Assembly (NCBI GenBank): GCA_023511675.1
Contig: JAIMBC010000011.1
Coordinates: 1-43,217 of the forward strand
Length of the DNA stretch: 43,217 bases
Direction of reading: 5' to 3'
Source of the DNA: Pirellulales bacterium
GTDB lineage: Bacteria; Planctomycetota; Planctomycetia; Pirellulales; JAIMBC01
The translations under genes and the position numbers were made by a program. Shown here piece after piece: positions 26,116 to 36,180 of the stretch. Under the pieces are notes generated by a model, which worked only from the letters and a program-made list of their open reading frames with translations, was not told the origin of the DNA and ran no database searches. Positions within the stretch are counted from its first letter, which is position 1; the number at the start of each line of letters is the position of its first letter.

Positions 26116-27491
26116 GACGGCTGATCCATGTGCAACGGGGGGGGCAGCAGCCGGTCGGAGGGGAGCGACCTGCTGCCGGCCAGAAAGTTCGTCCAGGCAT
26201 GCTCCATGCGGTCGCAGAACCTCAGCACGCTCAGCACGGGCCTGGCCACATAGTCGGTCAACAAGCTATCCAGGTAGCCGCGCTCCAGGGCAAAGCGATA
26301 CCACCACAATCGCACCGGGCCCGGCGCCGGGCTGCTGCGCCCGAGGTGGTCCGGATGCTCTCCCACGGCGTTTTCCAGAGTGTGATAGTCGTGGATCAGG
26401 TTCGGCGCGCGGACGAATTGCAGCGTACGCAGGCAGGCATGACCGATCAGATGCGCCAGCGCCAGCCAGCGCAGGCCCAGGCCGATCTCCGCGACAATCA
26501 GCCCCACCTGCGTGAGCGAGCCGAAGGCGAGCGCTGACTTGATGTCCGCCTGCACGCGAGCCGCCAGCGCCGCAAAGCCGGCTGTGATCAGTCCCAACGC
26601 CACCACCAACCAGCATACCAGAGGTGCCCGTTCCAAAAGCGGGGCAAACCGCAACAGCAGGAACGCCCCCAGATGCACGGAGAGCGCCCCATAGAAAACG
26701 GCGCTCGATGGTGTCGGCCCTTCCATGGCCCGGGGCAGCCAGCCCGAAAAGGGTACGAGTGCCGACTTGCCCGCCGCCGTGCCAACCAACAACAGCCCGA
26801 CCGTCAGACAATGGGGCGCCGCCAGTAACGTGCGGCCGCTCGGCCAGGCAGCGCTCCCCAGCAGCACCTCAAAGTCTCCGTGGCCCCGCACATGGTGCAG
26901 CACCACCGCGGCCGTCAGCAGGGCCGCATCAGCCAGGCGGTAGACAACCCATACCCGTAGACCGTTGTACACGGGGGCCGGCCGCTCGTGAAAAAAGGCA
27001 ACCAGCAGCGCCGACGAGAGGCCCACCAGCTCCCACCCCGCAAACAGAGTCTCGATCGTCCCTGCCAGGGACGTGACGGCCATCCCCAGCATGAACACCG
27101 CATACAGCACGAAAAAACGCTGGTAGCCAGGCTCCCGATGCAGATAGCGAGCCGCAAACGCCCCCACCACTCCACACAGCAAGAAGGAAAGAGCGGCCAT
27201 GGCCAGCGAAAGACGGTCGGCCAGCAACTTGACGTGAAACTGATACTCCGCCAGCGCCACCCATTGCCCCACGTCAACGGCCAGGCGGCCTCTTCCCTGA
27301 CCGAGCAACAGCACGGTTAGGGCCAATGTCGCCATCAACCCCACGCCATTCGCCAGGCCGGCCGCCCGGCTGGCGGCGCGCTCTGACAGCGGCCGTTCTA
27401 CCAGACACGCCCCCCCCAGCAACAACACCAAGCAGGCCGGGGCGCTCACAATGGTCAGCGCCAACGGTCGTGCCAGCGCATCGAGATTCAC
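26112..27491 (-). CDS. dabB: NuoL-like cation-channel subunit of a DAB complex
   Basis: A 459-residue polytopic protein of the NuoL/MrpA family. The conserved charged residues are present: Glu in [14 protein letters not shown] (helix 5), Lys in [20 protein letters not shown] (helix 7), Lys in [17 protein letters not shown] (helix 8), and His in [13 protein letters not shown]. It is shorter than NuoL and lacks the long lateral helix, as in DabB/MpsA. DabB couples an inward cation gradient to the DabA carbonic-anhydrase-like subunit. It starts at GTG 27491 with a strong GAGGAG site, 24 bp after dabA. The symbol is by homology and gene order. Confidence 0.83.
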   Translation of the reverse strand: MNLDALARPLALTIVSAPACLVLLLGGACLVERPLSERAASRAAGLANGVGLMATLALTVLLLGQGRGRLAVDVGQWVALAEYQFHVKLLADRLSLAMAALSFLLCGVVGAFAARYLHREPGYQRFFVLYAVFMLGMAVTSLAGTIETLFAGWELVGLSSALLVAFFHERPAPVYNGLRVWVVYRLADAALLTAAVVLHHVRGHGDFEVLLGSAAWPSGRTLLAAPHCLTVGLLLVGTAAGKSALVPFSGWLPRAMEGPTPSSAVFYGALSVHLGAFLLLRFAPLLERAPLVCWLVVALGLITAGFAALAARVQADIKSALAFGSLTQVGLIVAEIGLGLRWLALAHLIGHACLRTLQFVRAPNLIHDYHTLENAVGEHPDHLGRSSPAPGPVRLWWYRFALERGYLDSLLTDYVARPVLSVLRFCDRMEHAWTNFLAGSRSLPSDRLLPPPLHMDQPS

Positions 27492-27515
27492 ACGTGCTCC
27501 TCAATAGCCATCGGT

Positions 27516-30500
27516 TCACCTGCCCACAGGTCCATGGCGGGTGGGATCGATCAGGGCAGGCGCCAGGTGATCGCGCCAGCCGCGGTACCACGAGAGGGAA
27601 GAAGACGCCGTCGCCAGCCGAGCCGTGCTGGCCTGATACCGCTGGAAACGCCCCTCCACGAAAATCTGCAACTCCCCACCGGTCGGGCTCAGCAATGCCA
27701 AGAAGGCCCACGCCTTGTGAAACACGCGGCCGATGGCAGGGTGCTGATCGAGGATGCCGAGCATCGTCCGCGGCGTCGTCTCCACAACGAACAGCAGCCG
27801 TACCGGCTCGTGAATCTCCAGCATCTGCCAGGGAAGGCCCGGGCGAAGATCGCTGGCCGCACCGTCCATCACGCCCAGCAGAGACGTCACGTTGTGTGGC
27901 AGCTTGGTCCCGCAGCCCCACCCGGTTGGGTCGGTCAAACTAAAGTAGTACTCCAGATTGATGCCCGTGCACACAGGCACGACCGCTTGCAGAATCCGCG
28001 CTAGAATCGTGCCACGTTCGTCGTCCTGGGTGGGGTCATACGAGGCAAGGAACGCCCGCCGGTCGAGGAACAGCCCGCGCGTCCGCCCGCGGCGGCCCAC
28101 GATGCACAGGGCATTGGTAGCATGACCGCACTCGGGGCGGACCTGCGAGAGGTCGTCCGCACGCGACTCGACGTGGCGCAGAGCGGCATCGGCGGTCAAA
28201 TTCAGAGCGGCGGATTCAAAGCGCCGGCAGCGTTCGTGGGCATTGCGCTGGCGGGCCTTGTCCAGCACCTCGCGCGCCTGGCTGAAGATGGCCTTGTGCG
28301 AGGGCGGCAAGTGCTCCAGATCGAAAAACAGCACGGCATCATTGCAGGTGTCGTGGTAGCCGCCCACGAAGCGTGTGTGCTCGGGGAGCGACAAGCCGCG
28401 GCGTGCCAGCAGGGCTCGTACGCGAGGATCGTTCGCCATGCGTGCCCAGGCGCGCGCATTGGGGCCGCCGCGGCCACCGCCACAGGCACCGCAGTCGTAA
28501 GCTGATTTGTGAGGATTGTTCAGACTTGTGGAGCCATGGCCGAGCACGATGACGAGGGGGGAGAAACGCTGGGTCATGCCGATGTCGCGCAGCATGCGTT
28601 CCACGGCGGCTGCCATTTCGGGCACGGTAAAGCCAAGGTGCCCCTCGCGTTGCGCGGGCGGTTCGCAGACGCGCTCCAGATGCAACTGCGTCAGCGGCGG
28701 CGGCTGCACCAGCCGTCCCACCAGGCGGCGGAGCCGGCCGGTCAGTCGCGGAAACAGCACCCTGGCCACCAGCGGCAGGCTGGCCAGCAGGCCCAGCCCA
28801 ACGGCGAGCAAGGCGCCCATCGTAAACGTGCGGCTGCCGTGGTGTACGCGCCCTGCCAGCCGTCCTAGCGTGCGCCGCACCCGTCGGCGGCGGCGATCCG
28901 CGGCTTCCAGGGGATAGACCACCTCTTCGGCAACCCAGTGCTGCGGCTTGATCACGATCGGGCACAGCGGCACGTAATGTGCATCGGCAGCCCCGCGGTA
29001 ATACATGGGCACCGCGAAGAATCCCGCCGTTCCATACGTTTCGGCGGCGGGGCAGAGTTCCTCGACGTGTCGGCGAAAGGACTCTTCCCGCTCATCGATG
29101 CAGCAAACGAGCTGCCATGGAGGAGACGTTTCCGAGGTGGGCAGGGTCGCGCGGAACGCCAAGGCGTCGAGCACCTGCGTGTAGTAGCCGCGCTCAAACG
29201 CGCGATGCATGATCTGCCGTTGCCGTAGTGGGGAGAAGGCCTCCAACTCCGCCACCAACGTGGCCCACTCCACCGCTTCGAGCCGAGCCAGCCGCTGCGG
29301 CAGCCAGCCAAGCAGTTGAGCCAGATGGAACACGCACAACGCCGCCTGCGCCTGCGCCGCTCCGGGATCCTCCTGCATCACCCGCCTGCGCAGCCACGAG
29401 CGCAGCCGATCGAGCGGCCCATCATACCGCAGCGCTTGCCGGGCCAGGTACTGCAAAGCGAACCGCTCTAAAATCAAGCGCACCGCCAGATACCCCTGCA
29501 CGCCGCCTGCTGGCACGGGATGGGCCACGCTGTCGGCACGCGCTTCCACCTGGCGGAGCATGCCCGCCCAGCCCCGCAAGGCCAGCAACGTGGCCCCAAT
29601 GAACTCCGGCCACTCGGCCTCGGGTACACCAAGCAGGTTGAGCGATTCGCGTATCGATTGCAGCGGCGTCACGTCGGCTCGTTGCAGCCTCTCGAGTTCG
29701 GCTGCCAGTCCCCGTCGCCAGCGGTCTGGCGGACCCAAAGCCTGCCGATGCAGGGCACAGAACGACCGCCAAAACCCGCGCTCCCGCCCCGGCAGCGGCC
29801 AGGCGGCCTGTCCCTGATCGAGATATGCTGCACAAAACGGCACCAACACGCTGTGTACCAGCCGGTCGCTGTCTTCACCGCTGGCCGCTAGCAGCAGGTC
29901 GCGGTGCCGCACCGGGACCGGGGCTGCGGGGGCGCCGAGGCCGGCCGCCTCCACGCCGCGGCGGCAAATCCGCCATAACAGGTGCAGCACAAAGGCCTCC
30001 CAGCTTGCCTCTGGCCATTCATCCGGCGGCCGCGGATCCGTGCTCCGCGCCAGTCCCACGGCTGCCTGGCGCAGCGCAGCATTGTCCGCCAGCGAGTTGC
30101 CGTTGCGCTGGCTGAGCAGGTCTCTGAGCACCCAGCGCCGCGTTTCTTCCAGCATGCGGTTGCGGACCTCAGCCGGAGCATCGGCACGAAAGCGGCGGAG
30201 GGCATCCATCTCTGCCATGTGCCAGCGCAGCTCTGCCAACGGCGCGTAAGGCATAGGGTATTGGAGCATGGCCAGCCGGATGGCATACCGCGTACCGAGG
30301 TCGAGCACCATTTCGTCGGCCAACAGCCCCAGGTCTTCTCGCAAGGCTGTCTGAACATCTGCCAGCTCGATGCGGCCCCTGGCCAGCAGGGTGCGATAAC
30401 GCTCCAGAGCAAGGTAGGGCTGGCAGCCGAAAATCCGCTGGGCGTGGTGCTGTACCGCTCGGTCGAATTGGATCTCCTCGAAGGCGTGCAGCGGATTGTG

Positions 30501-30650
30501 ATGGATGAAGACCTTGATTGGCCCCTGCTCGGGCAACAGGTGCGCGGCCTGCTCAATGGTGTGTGCCAGACCAGCCAGGCATGCATCGGCCATCAGGCCA
30601 GGCTCAACGTTATTTGCTGCGAGCGGTGCCACGAAACTCGTGATGTGCAT
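27516..30650 (-). CDS. dabA: DabA (DUF2309), inorganic-carbon accumulation subunit
   Basis: A 1044-residue protein of the DUF2309 family, opening with the family block VFIHHNPLHAFEE (47-59). DabA binds zinc through a beta-carbonic-anhydrase-like site and, with DabB, drives one-way hydration of CO2 to bicarbonate. The known active-site set of DabA2 (Cys, Asp two later, Arg four later, then His and a Cys 15 residues on) is matched by Cys517, Asp519 and Arg521 in CCIDERE, His705 in VLGHGSTSLNNP, and Cys720 in YDCGACGG. A hydrophobic stretch near 610-635 could touch the membrane. It lies 61 bp after sulP and 24 bp before the NuoL-like gene. An AGGGG site precedes ATG 30650. Confidence 0.9.
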   Translation of the reverse strand: MHITSFVAPLAANNVEPGLMADACLAGLAHTIEQAAHLLPEQGPIKVFIHHNPLHAFEEIQFDRAVQHHAQRIFGCQPYLALERYRTLLARGRIELADVQTALREDLGLLADEMVLDLGTRYAIRLAMLQYPMPYAPLAELRWHMAEMDALRRFRADAPAEVRNRMLEETRRWVLRDLLSQRNGNSLADNAALRQAAVGLARSTDPRPPDEWPEASWEAFVLHLLWRICRRGVEAAGLGAPAAPVPVRHRDLLLAASGEDSDRLVHSVLVPFCAAYLDQGQAAWPLPGRERGFWRSFCALHRQALGPPDRWRRGLAAELERLQRADVTPLQSIRESLNLLGVPEAEWPEFIGATLLALRGWAGMLRQVEARADSVAHPVPAGGVQGYLAVRLILERFALQYLARQALRYDGPLDRLRSWLRRRVMQEDPGAAQAQAALCVFHLAQLLGWLPQRLARLEAVEWATLVAELEAFSPLRQRQIMHRAFERGYYTQVLDALAFRATLPTSETSPPWQLVCCIDEREESFRRHVEELCPAAETYGTAGFFAVPMYYRGAADAHYVPLCPIVIKPQHWVAEEVVYPLEAADRRRRRVRRTLGRLAGRVHHGSRTFTMGALLAVGLGLLASLPLVARVLFPRLTGRLRRLVGRLVQPPPLTQLHLERVCEPPAQREGHLGFTVPEMAAAVERMLRDIGMTQRFSPLVIVLGHGSTSLNNPHKSAYDCGACGGGRGGPNARAWARMANDPRVRALLARRGLSLPEHTRFVGGYHDTCNDAVLFFDLEHLPPSHKAIFSQAREVLDKARQRNAHERCRRFESAALNLTADAALRHVESRADDLSQVRPECGHATNALCIVGRRGRTRGLFLDRRAFLASYDPTQDDERGTILARILQAVVPVCTGINLEYYFSLTDPTGWGCGTKLPHNVTSLLGVMDGAASDLRPGLPWQMLEIHEPVRLLFVVETTPRTMLGILDQHPAIGRVFHKAWAFLALLSPTGGELQIFVEGRFQRYQASTARLATASSSLSWYRGWRDHLAPALIDPTRHGPVGR

Positions 30651-30711
30651 GGACCCCTACGTGCCTGTTCCGGTCATCTGCGGCGAGACCGCCCATTCGT
30701 GTTTGGCGGTC

Positions 30712-32490
30712 CTATATCGGCCGGGCCTCTTGTTCAGCCCCCGCTTCTGGCGAGTGAGAAGCGCGTGAGGCAACAGCCGAGCCGTCCCCCCGCGCGCCCG
30801 GCCTTGAGCCGCCGGCCGCTGAGTTCTTCGGCAGCTTCCGCGCCGAGCGCGGATCCCGGCCAAACGAACGATGCAGCTCCAACCCCACCACCTGCAACCG
30901 CAAGCCTTCCCGCTGAAACTGTAGCTCCAGTTCGTGGATCTTCTCCATCACCGTGTGATCCACAAACCTCGCGCCAGACAGATCGAGCACCACATCGCGG
31001 CGCTGCTGCAAGCCCTCGCAAACTATCCGCTTGCGCACCAGCACCCAGTTGCTGAACACCGCCGAGTCTGCCGCCGCCACCCGGCAGGTGCCGTCCTCCC
31101 GAGCCTCCACGGCCACTACGGGGCGGAACAACGACCTCAACTTCGCGCCGTTGGCCACGTCGATCGCCAGCTCCAGCACCACACCCACCGCCACGCCAAT
31201 CAACAGGTCCGTAGCCAGCACTGTCACCAGCGTGGTCACGTAGACCAGAAACTGCTCCGGGCCAATCTTGAATGCATGCACGAACTCGCGCGGATGCGCC
31301 AGCCGGTATCCCGTGTAAATCAACATGGCCGCCAGGGCAGCCAGCGGAATGCGGTGGATCAAACCAGGCAGCAACACCACGAAGACAACCAGACACAGAC
31401 CGTGGTACATGTTGGCGAAGCGGGTGCGAGCGCCGTTGTCGATGTTGGCACGGCTGCGCACGATTTCGCTGATCATGGGCAGCCCGCCCACCATCGCCGA
31501 CAGCAGGTTGCCGATGCCCACGGCGAGCAGGTCGCGATCAAGATTCGTCTTCCGCTTCCAGGGATCCAACAGGTCGATAGCCTTGGCCGAAAGCAACGAC
31601 TCCAGGCTACCGATCAGCGCGTACATGGCCACCCACTTCCACGCCGCCGGCAGCCGCAAGGCGGAGAAGTCGGGATGTACCACGGCCGTGAGCACGTTGT
31701 ATGGCACGTTGACCAGGTGCTGCTCTCCTACCCGATACCTGTGCCCCGCCAGGGTGTAGGTATGGTCGTGAGAAAGATCAAACCAGGCACCCAGGGGAAT
31801 GGCCACGACAATGACCACCAGCGGGGCCGGAATCTTGCGCCACAAGGGATGCCGGATCAGGGGCTTGCCGAACAGCAACCCCAGGCTGATCGCGCCGATT
31901 ACAGCAATCTCCGGGTTCATGTGCAAGATCGTGCTGGGAATGCCCGCTAGCAACTCCAGCGGCTCGCCGTGCGCCTTCAATCCCACGGCTACCGGTATCT
32001 GCTTGCTGATGATGATCACCCCGATCGCCGCCAGCATGCCATGCACCGCCGCCGTGGGAAAGAACTCTCCCAGCACCCCGGCACGCAACAGGGCAAAGAG
32101 GATCTGCAGCCCCGCCGCGGCCGCCCCCACCGCCAGCGCCATGCGATAGGCCTGCATGTCCGCTGCGGCATCCTGCCCGCCCGTGTAGCCGAACTCCTGC
32201 ATGCAGCCCAACGCAATCACAATCAGGCCTGCCGCCGGACCTTTGATGGTCAACTCCGAGCGGCTAATCAGGCCGGCCACCACCCCCCCGATCACCGCCG
32301 TGAACACTCCCGCGATGGCGGGGTAACCCGAGGCGAGCGAGATCGCTAGGCACAGCGGCAGGGCGATCAGGGCCACCAGCAGTCCCGAGATGCAATCGTA
32401 ACGCACATAGCGGACAAGGTTGCGGAATGTGCCGGCCGGCACCGGCTCCGCCAATCTCTGAACCACCGCAGGCGCGTGTTGCTCGCTCAT
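30712..32490 (-). CDS. SulP-family anion transporter with STAS domain
   Basis: A 592-residue protein with SulP transport helices at about 30-430. Markers are ALIALPLCLAISLASGYPA near the N-terminus, LTIKGPAAGLIVIALG in helix 3, and GGLPMISEIVRSRANIDNG. A STAS domain lies at about 455-555 (VVLDLSGARFVDHTVMEKI), followed by a low-complexity tail. SulP proteins carry sulfate, bicarbonate (BicA in cyanobacteria) or other anions. Being the first gene of a set with dabA makes bicarbonate the best guess. The ion and the coupling cation cannot be decided from sequence. The ATG at 32490 has only a weak GGAAAG site. Confidence 0.88.
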   Translation of the reverse strand: MSEQHAPAVVQRLAEPVPAGTFRNLVRYVRYDCISGLLVALIALPLCLAISLASGYPAIAGVFTAVIGGVVAGLISRSELTIKGPAAGLIVIALGCMQEFGYTGGQDAAADMQAYRMALAVGAAAAGLQILFALLRAGVLGEFFPTAAVHGMLAAIGVIIISKQIPVAVGLKAHGEPLELLAGIPSTILHMNPEIAVIGAISLGLLFGKPLIRHPLWRKIPAPLVVIVVAIPLGAWFDLSHDHTYTLAGHRYRVGEQHLVNVPYNVLTAVVHPDFSALRLPAAWKWVAMYALIGSLESLLSAKAIDLLDPWKRKTNLDRDLLAVGIGNLLSAMVGGLPMISEIVRSRANIDNGARTRFANMYHGLCLVVFVVLLPGLIHRIPLAALAAMLIYTGYRLAHPREFVHAFKIGPEQFLVYVTTLVTVLATDLLIGVAVGVVLELAIDVANGAKLRSLFRPVVAVEAREDGTCRVAAADSAVFSNWVLVRKRIVCEGLQQRRDVVLDLSGARFVDHTVMEKIHELELQFQREGLRLQVVGLELHRSFGRDPRSARKLPKNSAAGGSRPGARGDGSAVASRASHSPEAGAEQEARPI

Positions 32491-32865
32491 GGTGCTTTCC
32501 TGTTCCGAGGCATACCGGCCGCAGGCGGCCGACGCGTGGCGATGCCGTGCCCACGCCAGCCGCCCTTGCGGGATCGGTCCAAACCGTTCTCCGCACGGCG
32601 GCCTGCTCTGCGCAGGCAGACATTCCTCGTAAATTACTCAGAGCTGCCCCCGACCCGGTATGGCGCGCAGGCTTGCAATGTCGTAAGGACGGACCCAAGC
32701 CGTGCCTTGCCTTAAGAAACCGCAAGGATTGTGTGCCCCCTGGGGAGCGTGAAAGAATGAAGAGCATGGAAGAGCGTGGTGGAAGACCGCGACGATGCGC
32801 ACCGTTTTGCCCCGTTCGCTGTGTGTCCGGCATGGCATCGCGGTCGACACGCAGCAAGAGCCGCC
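32491..32865. other. Divergent control region of the carbon-uptake set and the two-component genes
   Basis: A 375-bp gap between the leftward SulP start and the rightward response regulator start. No gene is supported in it. I could not pick a well-spaced -35/-10 pair with confidence on either strand. If the response regulator controls the carbon genes its sites should lie here, as tandem direct repeats of the OmpR/PhoB kind. Confidence 0.4.
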
Positions 32866-33537
32866 ATGAACATACTGGTCGTTGAAGACGATCCTGTGTT
32901 GCGCAAATCGCTGGTGCAGGGCCTGAGCGAGGCGGGTCACCAGTGCAGCGGCGTGAGGGACGGCGCCCAAGCGTTGCGGCAGGCCCTGGAGGCCCCGCCG
33001 GACCTGATTATCCTGGATGTCATGCTGCCGACTCTGTCTGGCATGGAGGTGCTGCGCCGCCTGCGGGCCGGCGGGCTGCGCCTGCCCATCATCATGCTCA
33101 CCGCGCTGGGCGCAGTCGAAGACCGCGTTACAGGGCTGTCGGCCGGAGCGGACGACTATGTCGTCAAGCCCTTCGCGCTGGCCGAGTTGCTGGCCCGCAT
33201 CGATGCCGTCTCGCGCCGCTCGCGGCAGCCCTCGTCCACGCTTTCGGCCGCCGGCATCACGCTGGACCTTACGAACCGCCGCGTCACGCGGGGTGAGCGG
33301 GCGGTCGATCTGACCCCCACGGAATTCAGCATCCTGGAGCTGCTGCTGCGTCACGCCGGCCAGGTGGTTACGCGGCAGATGCTCTGCGAACACGTCTGGG
33401 GGTTTACCTGGGAGGGCAACACGAACGTGATCGAGGTCCACGTGAACCGCTTGCGGCAGAAGCTGGATGCGGGCCAGCAGCCAAGCTGCATCCAAACTGT
33501 CCGAGGGCGAGGGTATGCCATTCGTACGCCTGCGTAG
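32866..33537 (+). CDS. OmpR/PhoB-family response regulator
   Basis: A 223-residue two-domain regulator. The receiver domain has acidic pocket VVEDD (5-9), phospho-acceptor Asp51 in LIILDVMLP, a Thr in IMLTAL, and the Lys in YVVKPF. The C-terminal winged helix (about 125-220) has LTPTEFSILELLLRHAGQVV and HVNRLRQKLD, ending VRGRGYAIR. The histidine kinase start lies inside its last 23 bases, so the pair is translated together. Its closest neighbours by position are the divergent SulP/DAB genes. Heavy-metal-type pairs share this layout, so the signal is open. Confidence 0.92.
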   Translation: MNILVVEDDPVLRKSLVQGLSEAGHQCSGVRDGAQALRQALEAPPDLIILDVMLPTLSGMEVLRRLRAGGLRLPIIMLTALGAVEDRVTGLSAGADDYVVKPFALAELLARIDAVSRRSRQPSSTLSAAGITLDLTNRRVTRGERAVDLTPTEFSILELLLRHAGQVVTRQMLCEHVWGFTWEGNTNVIEVHVNRLRQKLDAGQQPSCIQTVRGRGYAIRTPA

Positions 33538-34927
33538 CGGCCTGCGGGCCCTGCCGCTGCGATTCAAGCTCACCCTCTGGAACACACTGGTCATGCTCGC
33601 GGCGTCGGTGGTTACCCTGGTGGCGCTGCGCGAAGGCCTGCGCTGGATGCTGCTGAAAGAGCTGCACGTGGCCCTGGAGGATGAGGCGTTTGAACTGGCT
33701 CTCCTGGCGCGCCAGCAGTATGCCACCACGCAGGATCTGTTCGACGAGTTGGCACGCACGTCGGCTGGTCATGCCCGCCACGGGTGGTTCTTGCAAGTCG
33801 TCGCCCCTGACGGCCACAGCCTGTGGCAGAGCCCCAACACGCCCGCGGCATTGCAGCACGGGCCGCAGAGCCCCCTTCTCCGCGTCACGGGTGACGAAGC
33901 CGCGGCATTTCACTTTGCGGAGCGGAGCATCCATTCCCGGCTGCTCCCCGAGTGCCGCCTGCGCGTGGGCACGTCTCTCGAGTTCATTCAGCAGGACGTG
34001 GCGAATGTAACCCGCATGTTCGTTCCCGTGCTGCTGGGCGTGATCCTCCTCAGTCCCTTGGGCGGGTACATCCTGGCCGGCCGCGCCACCGCTCCGTTGC
34101 AGCAGATCATCGCCACCACCCGCACCTTGCACCCGGCGCGTCTGGAAGAGCGGCTGGTGCTGCGCCACACCGGCGATGAACTCGATCAGCTTTCAGCAGA
34201 AATCAACAAGTTCCTGGACCAGATTGCAGACCATTTGCAGCGGCATCGGGAGTTTGTGGCCAACGCGGCCCATGAGCTGCGATCGCCCCTCTCGGCGCTG
34301 ACCACGCTGGTCGACGTGGCCCTTTCTCGCGAACGCAGCTCCGCCGAGTACCAGGAACTGCTGGCCACGGTGCATGACGAGTGTCAGCAGCTTGCCACGC
34401 TCACCAGCCAGTTGTTGCTGCTGGCCGAGAGCGACGCCGGCCTGCTGGAACGGCACAAGCAGCCCGTCTTGCTGGACGAGGTGGTGTTGTCTGCCGTGGA
34501 GATGTTTGCAGGCGTGGCCGAAGTGAAGGACGTTCAACTCGCCAGCCGCTGCGAACCCGGCGTGTGCGTCATGGCCGAGACCACGCGGTTGAGGCAGGTG
34601 GTAAACAATCTCCTGGATAATGCCATCAAGTTCACGCCGGCCGGCGGAAAGGTAGAAGTCGAGCTGCGACGCAATTCCGCGAATCATGTCCTGCTCACGG
34701 TTCGAGATACCGGCGTCGGCATCCCTCCGGACGCACTGCCCTACGTGTTCGATCGCTTCTACCAGGTAGAACGCTCCAGGCATCACGAGACCGTCGTACA
34801 CGGCACGGGCCTCGGCCTGAGCATCTGCCAGGCCGTGGTCGCTGCCTATGGGGGCGATGTGGCCATTTCCAGCCAGCCCGGTGTCGGTACCACTGTGACG
34901 GTCACCCTCCCCGCTGCCGGGGGGTAG
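33515..34927 (+). CDS. Membrane sensor histidine kinase
   Basis: A 470-residue kinase with two membrane helices (about 20-42 and 165-188) flanking a roughly 120-residue outer domain, a HAMP linker (about 188-240), the H box NAAHELRSPLSAL with His253, N box NNLLDNAIKFT, G1 DTGVGI and G2 GTGLGLSI. All catalytic motifs are intact. It is built like CusS/heavy-metal sensor kinases, but the outer domain carries no evident metal-binding His/Met cluster, so the signal is unknown. ATG 33515 overlaps the regulator gene by 23 bp and has a GAGGG site. Confidence 0.92.
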   Translation: MPFVRLRSGLRALPLRFKLTLWNTLVMLAASVVTLVALREGLRWMLLKELHVALEDEAFELALLARQQYATTQDLFDELARTSAGHARHGWFLQVVAPDGHSLWQSPNTPAALQHGPQSPLLRVTGDEAAAFHFAERSIHSRLLPECRLRVGTSLEFIQQDVANVTRMFVPVLLGVILLSPLGGYILAGRATAPLQQIIATTRTLHPARLEERLVLRHTGDELDQLSAEINKFLDQIADHLQRHREFVANAAHELRSPLSALTTLVDVALSRERSSAEYQELLATVHDECQQLATLTSQLLLLAESDAGLLERHKQPVLLDEVVLSAVEMFAGVAEVKDVQLASRCEPGVCVMAETTRLRQVVNNLLDNAIKFTPAGGKVEVELRRNSANHVLLTVRDTGVGIPPDALPYVFDRFYQVERSRHHETVVHGTGLGLSICQAVVAAYGGDVAISSQPGVGTTVTVTLPAAGG

Positions 34928-35090
34928 AGATCCTGCGGCCCCGCGAACCGCTGCGCACTCTTTCTGGCCTCGACGGCAACGGCCCATCGCGATCAGCCGT
35001 GGCGAGCGTTCTCTTCCTCATCGGCGCTCGCGGCACGTAGTTTCCCTGCCGGCAGCAGCGTCACGTGCCATCCTCCTGTCAGGCAGCTCT

Positions 35091-35924
35091 TTATGACTCA
35101 GCACCGCTACCGCACCCTGTGCGCGCAGCCAGCGCAATGCCGGCCAGCGTCAGGTGCGGTACAAAGTGCGCGTGCGGCGCGACGAGAGCGGCCACGTTGG
35201 CCGCCGCACCTCCCGTAAGGAACACCTCTGGCTGCGTCCCCTCCCCAGCCGACTGCCGAGCTGCCAGCTCCTTGATGCCGCCCACGGCTCCCCAGAATAG
35301 ACCCGCCTGCATGGCGGCCGTGGTGCTGGTGCCAATTGCAGGCGGCGGCAGGCTGAGTTCGCTCATCTCGATGAGCGGCAACAAATCAGTGAACTGGTGC
35401 AGTGCCCGGGCAGACATGCCCAGTCCCGGCAAGATGGCGCCGCCCCGAAATGCACCCCTGGCGTCGAGATAGTCCACGGTGATGGCCGTACCCACGTCGA
35501 TCACCACGGCAGGACCGCGATGTTGTCTGGCTTCCCGCGCCGCCAGCGCGGCGGCCAGCCGGTCGATCCCCACCATGTCTGGCCGGGCAACTTCCACGCG
35601 CAATGGCAGATCTGCGGCAGAAAGCAGCACGGCCTGCGCAACGCCCCTGTCTCTCAGCCAGGCCAGCAGCCTGGTGGTGAAGCTGCGTTGTACGCTGGCG
35701 ATCCACCAGCATGCCTGGCTGCCGCCGAGGGGGGCCAGCCACGCTTCCAGCACGTCGAAATCTTGCTGGGCGGGATCGAGGTCGAACGTGCGCGTCGGCT
35801 GGGGCAGCCGCGCCGGCCCCTCGGCTCCACCGCCCTGTAGCGTATCGAACAGGCCGAACTTGATGCGGCTGTTGCCGATGTCGACGGCCACCAGGGGCAG
35901 GCAGGGAGGCTGCATGGAAGGCAA
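35091..35924 (-). CDS. coaX: Type III pantothenate kinase
   Basis: A 277-residue ASKHA-fold kinase for the first step of coenzyme A synthesis. Phosphate loop 1 is AVDIGNSRIKFG, the pantothenate-binding part is PDMVGIDRLAAA, and the second loop VIDVGTAITVDY contains the Asp-Gly-Thr motif. The type III enzyme is not inhibited by CoA. The start is either TTG 35924, which sits six bases after a GGGAG site, or ATG 35915, which is 15 bases from it. The ribosome site favours TTG. Flanking genes are unrelated and it appears to be a single-gene unit. Confidence 0.9.
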   Translation of the reverse strand: MPSMQPPCLPLVAVDIGNSRIKFGLFDTLQGGGAEGPARLPQPTRTFDLDPAQQDFDVLEAWLAPLGGSQACWWIASVQRSFTTRLLAWLRDRGVAQAVLLSAADLPLRVEVARPDMVGIDRLAAALAAREARQHRGPAVVIDVGTAITVDYLDARGAFRGGAILPGLGMSARALHQFTDLLPLIEMSELSLPPPAIGTSTTAAMQAGLFWGAVGGIKELAARQSAGEGTQPEVFLTGGAAANVAALVAPHAHFVPHLTLAGIALAARTGCGSGAES

Positions 35925-36180
35925 GATCGGCTCCCTTTCTCAGGCGGCCCCAACCATCCGCCACCCAGCATGCAGAAGCGGGCGGGTAGGCATTTGCGAA
36001 GCCTCGCCCTTGCCGCTCGCTCCGCCGGCGGGCACGACCTGCCGCATCCGCCAGCAACCGAGCCGGTTCAGCAAGCTGGCTGTGCGGATCAGGTCCCAGG
36101 AGGATGCATTACCGGTCCCGCACGGCCGCAAGCAAGCCCTGGGTGCCAAGGCAGTGCGCTGCCGATCCACGCCTGACATG

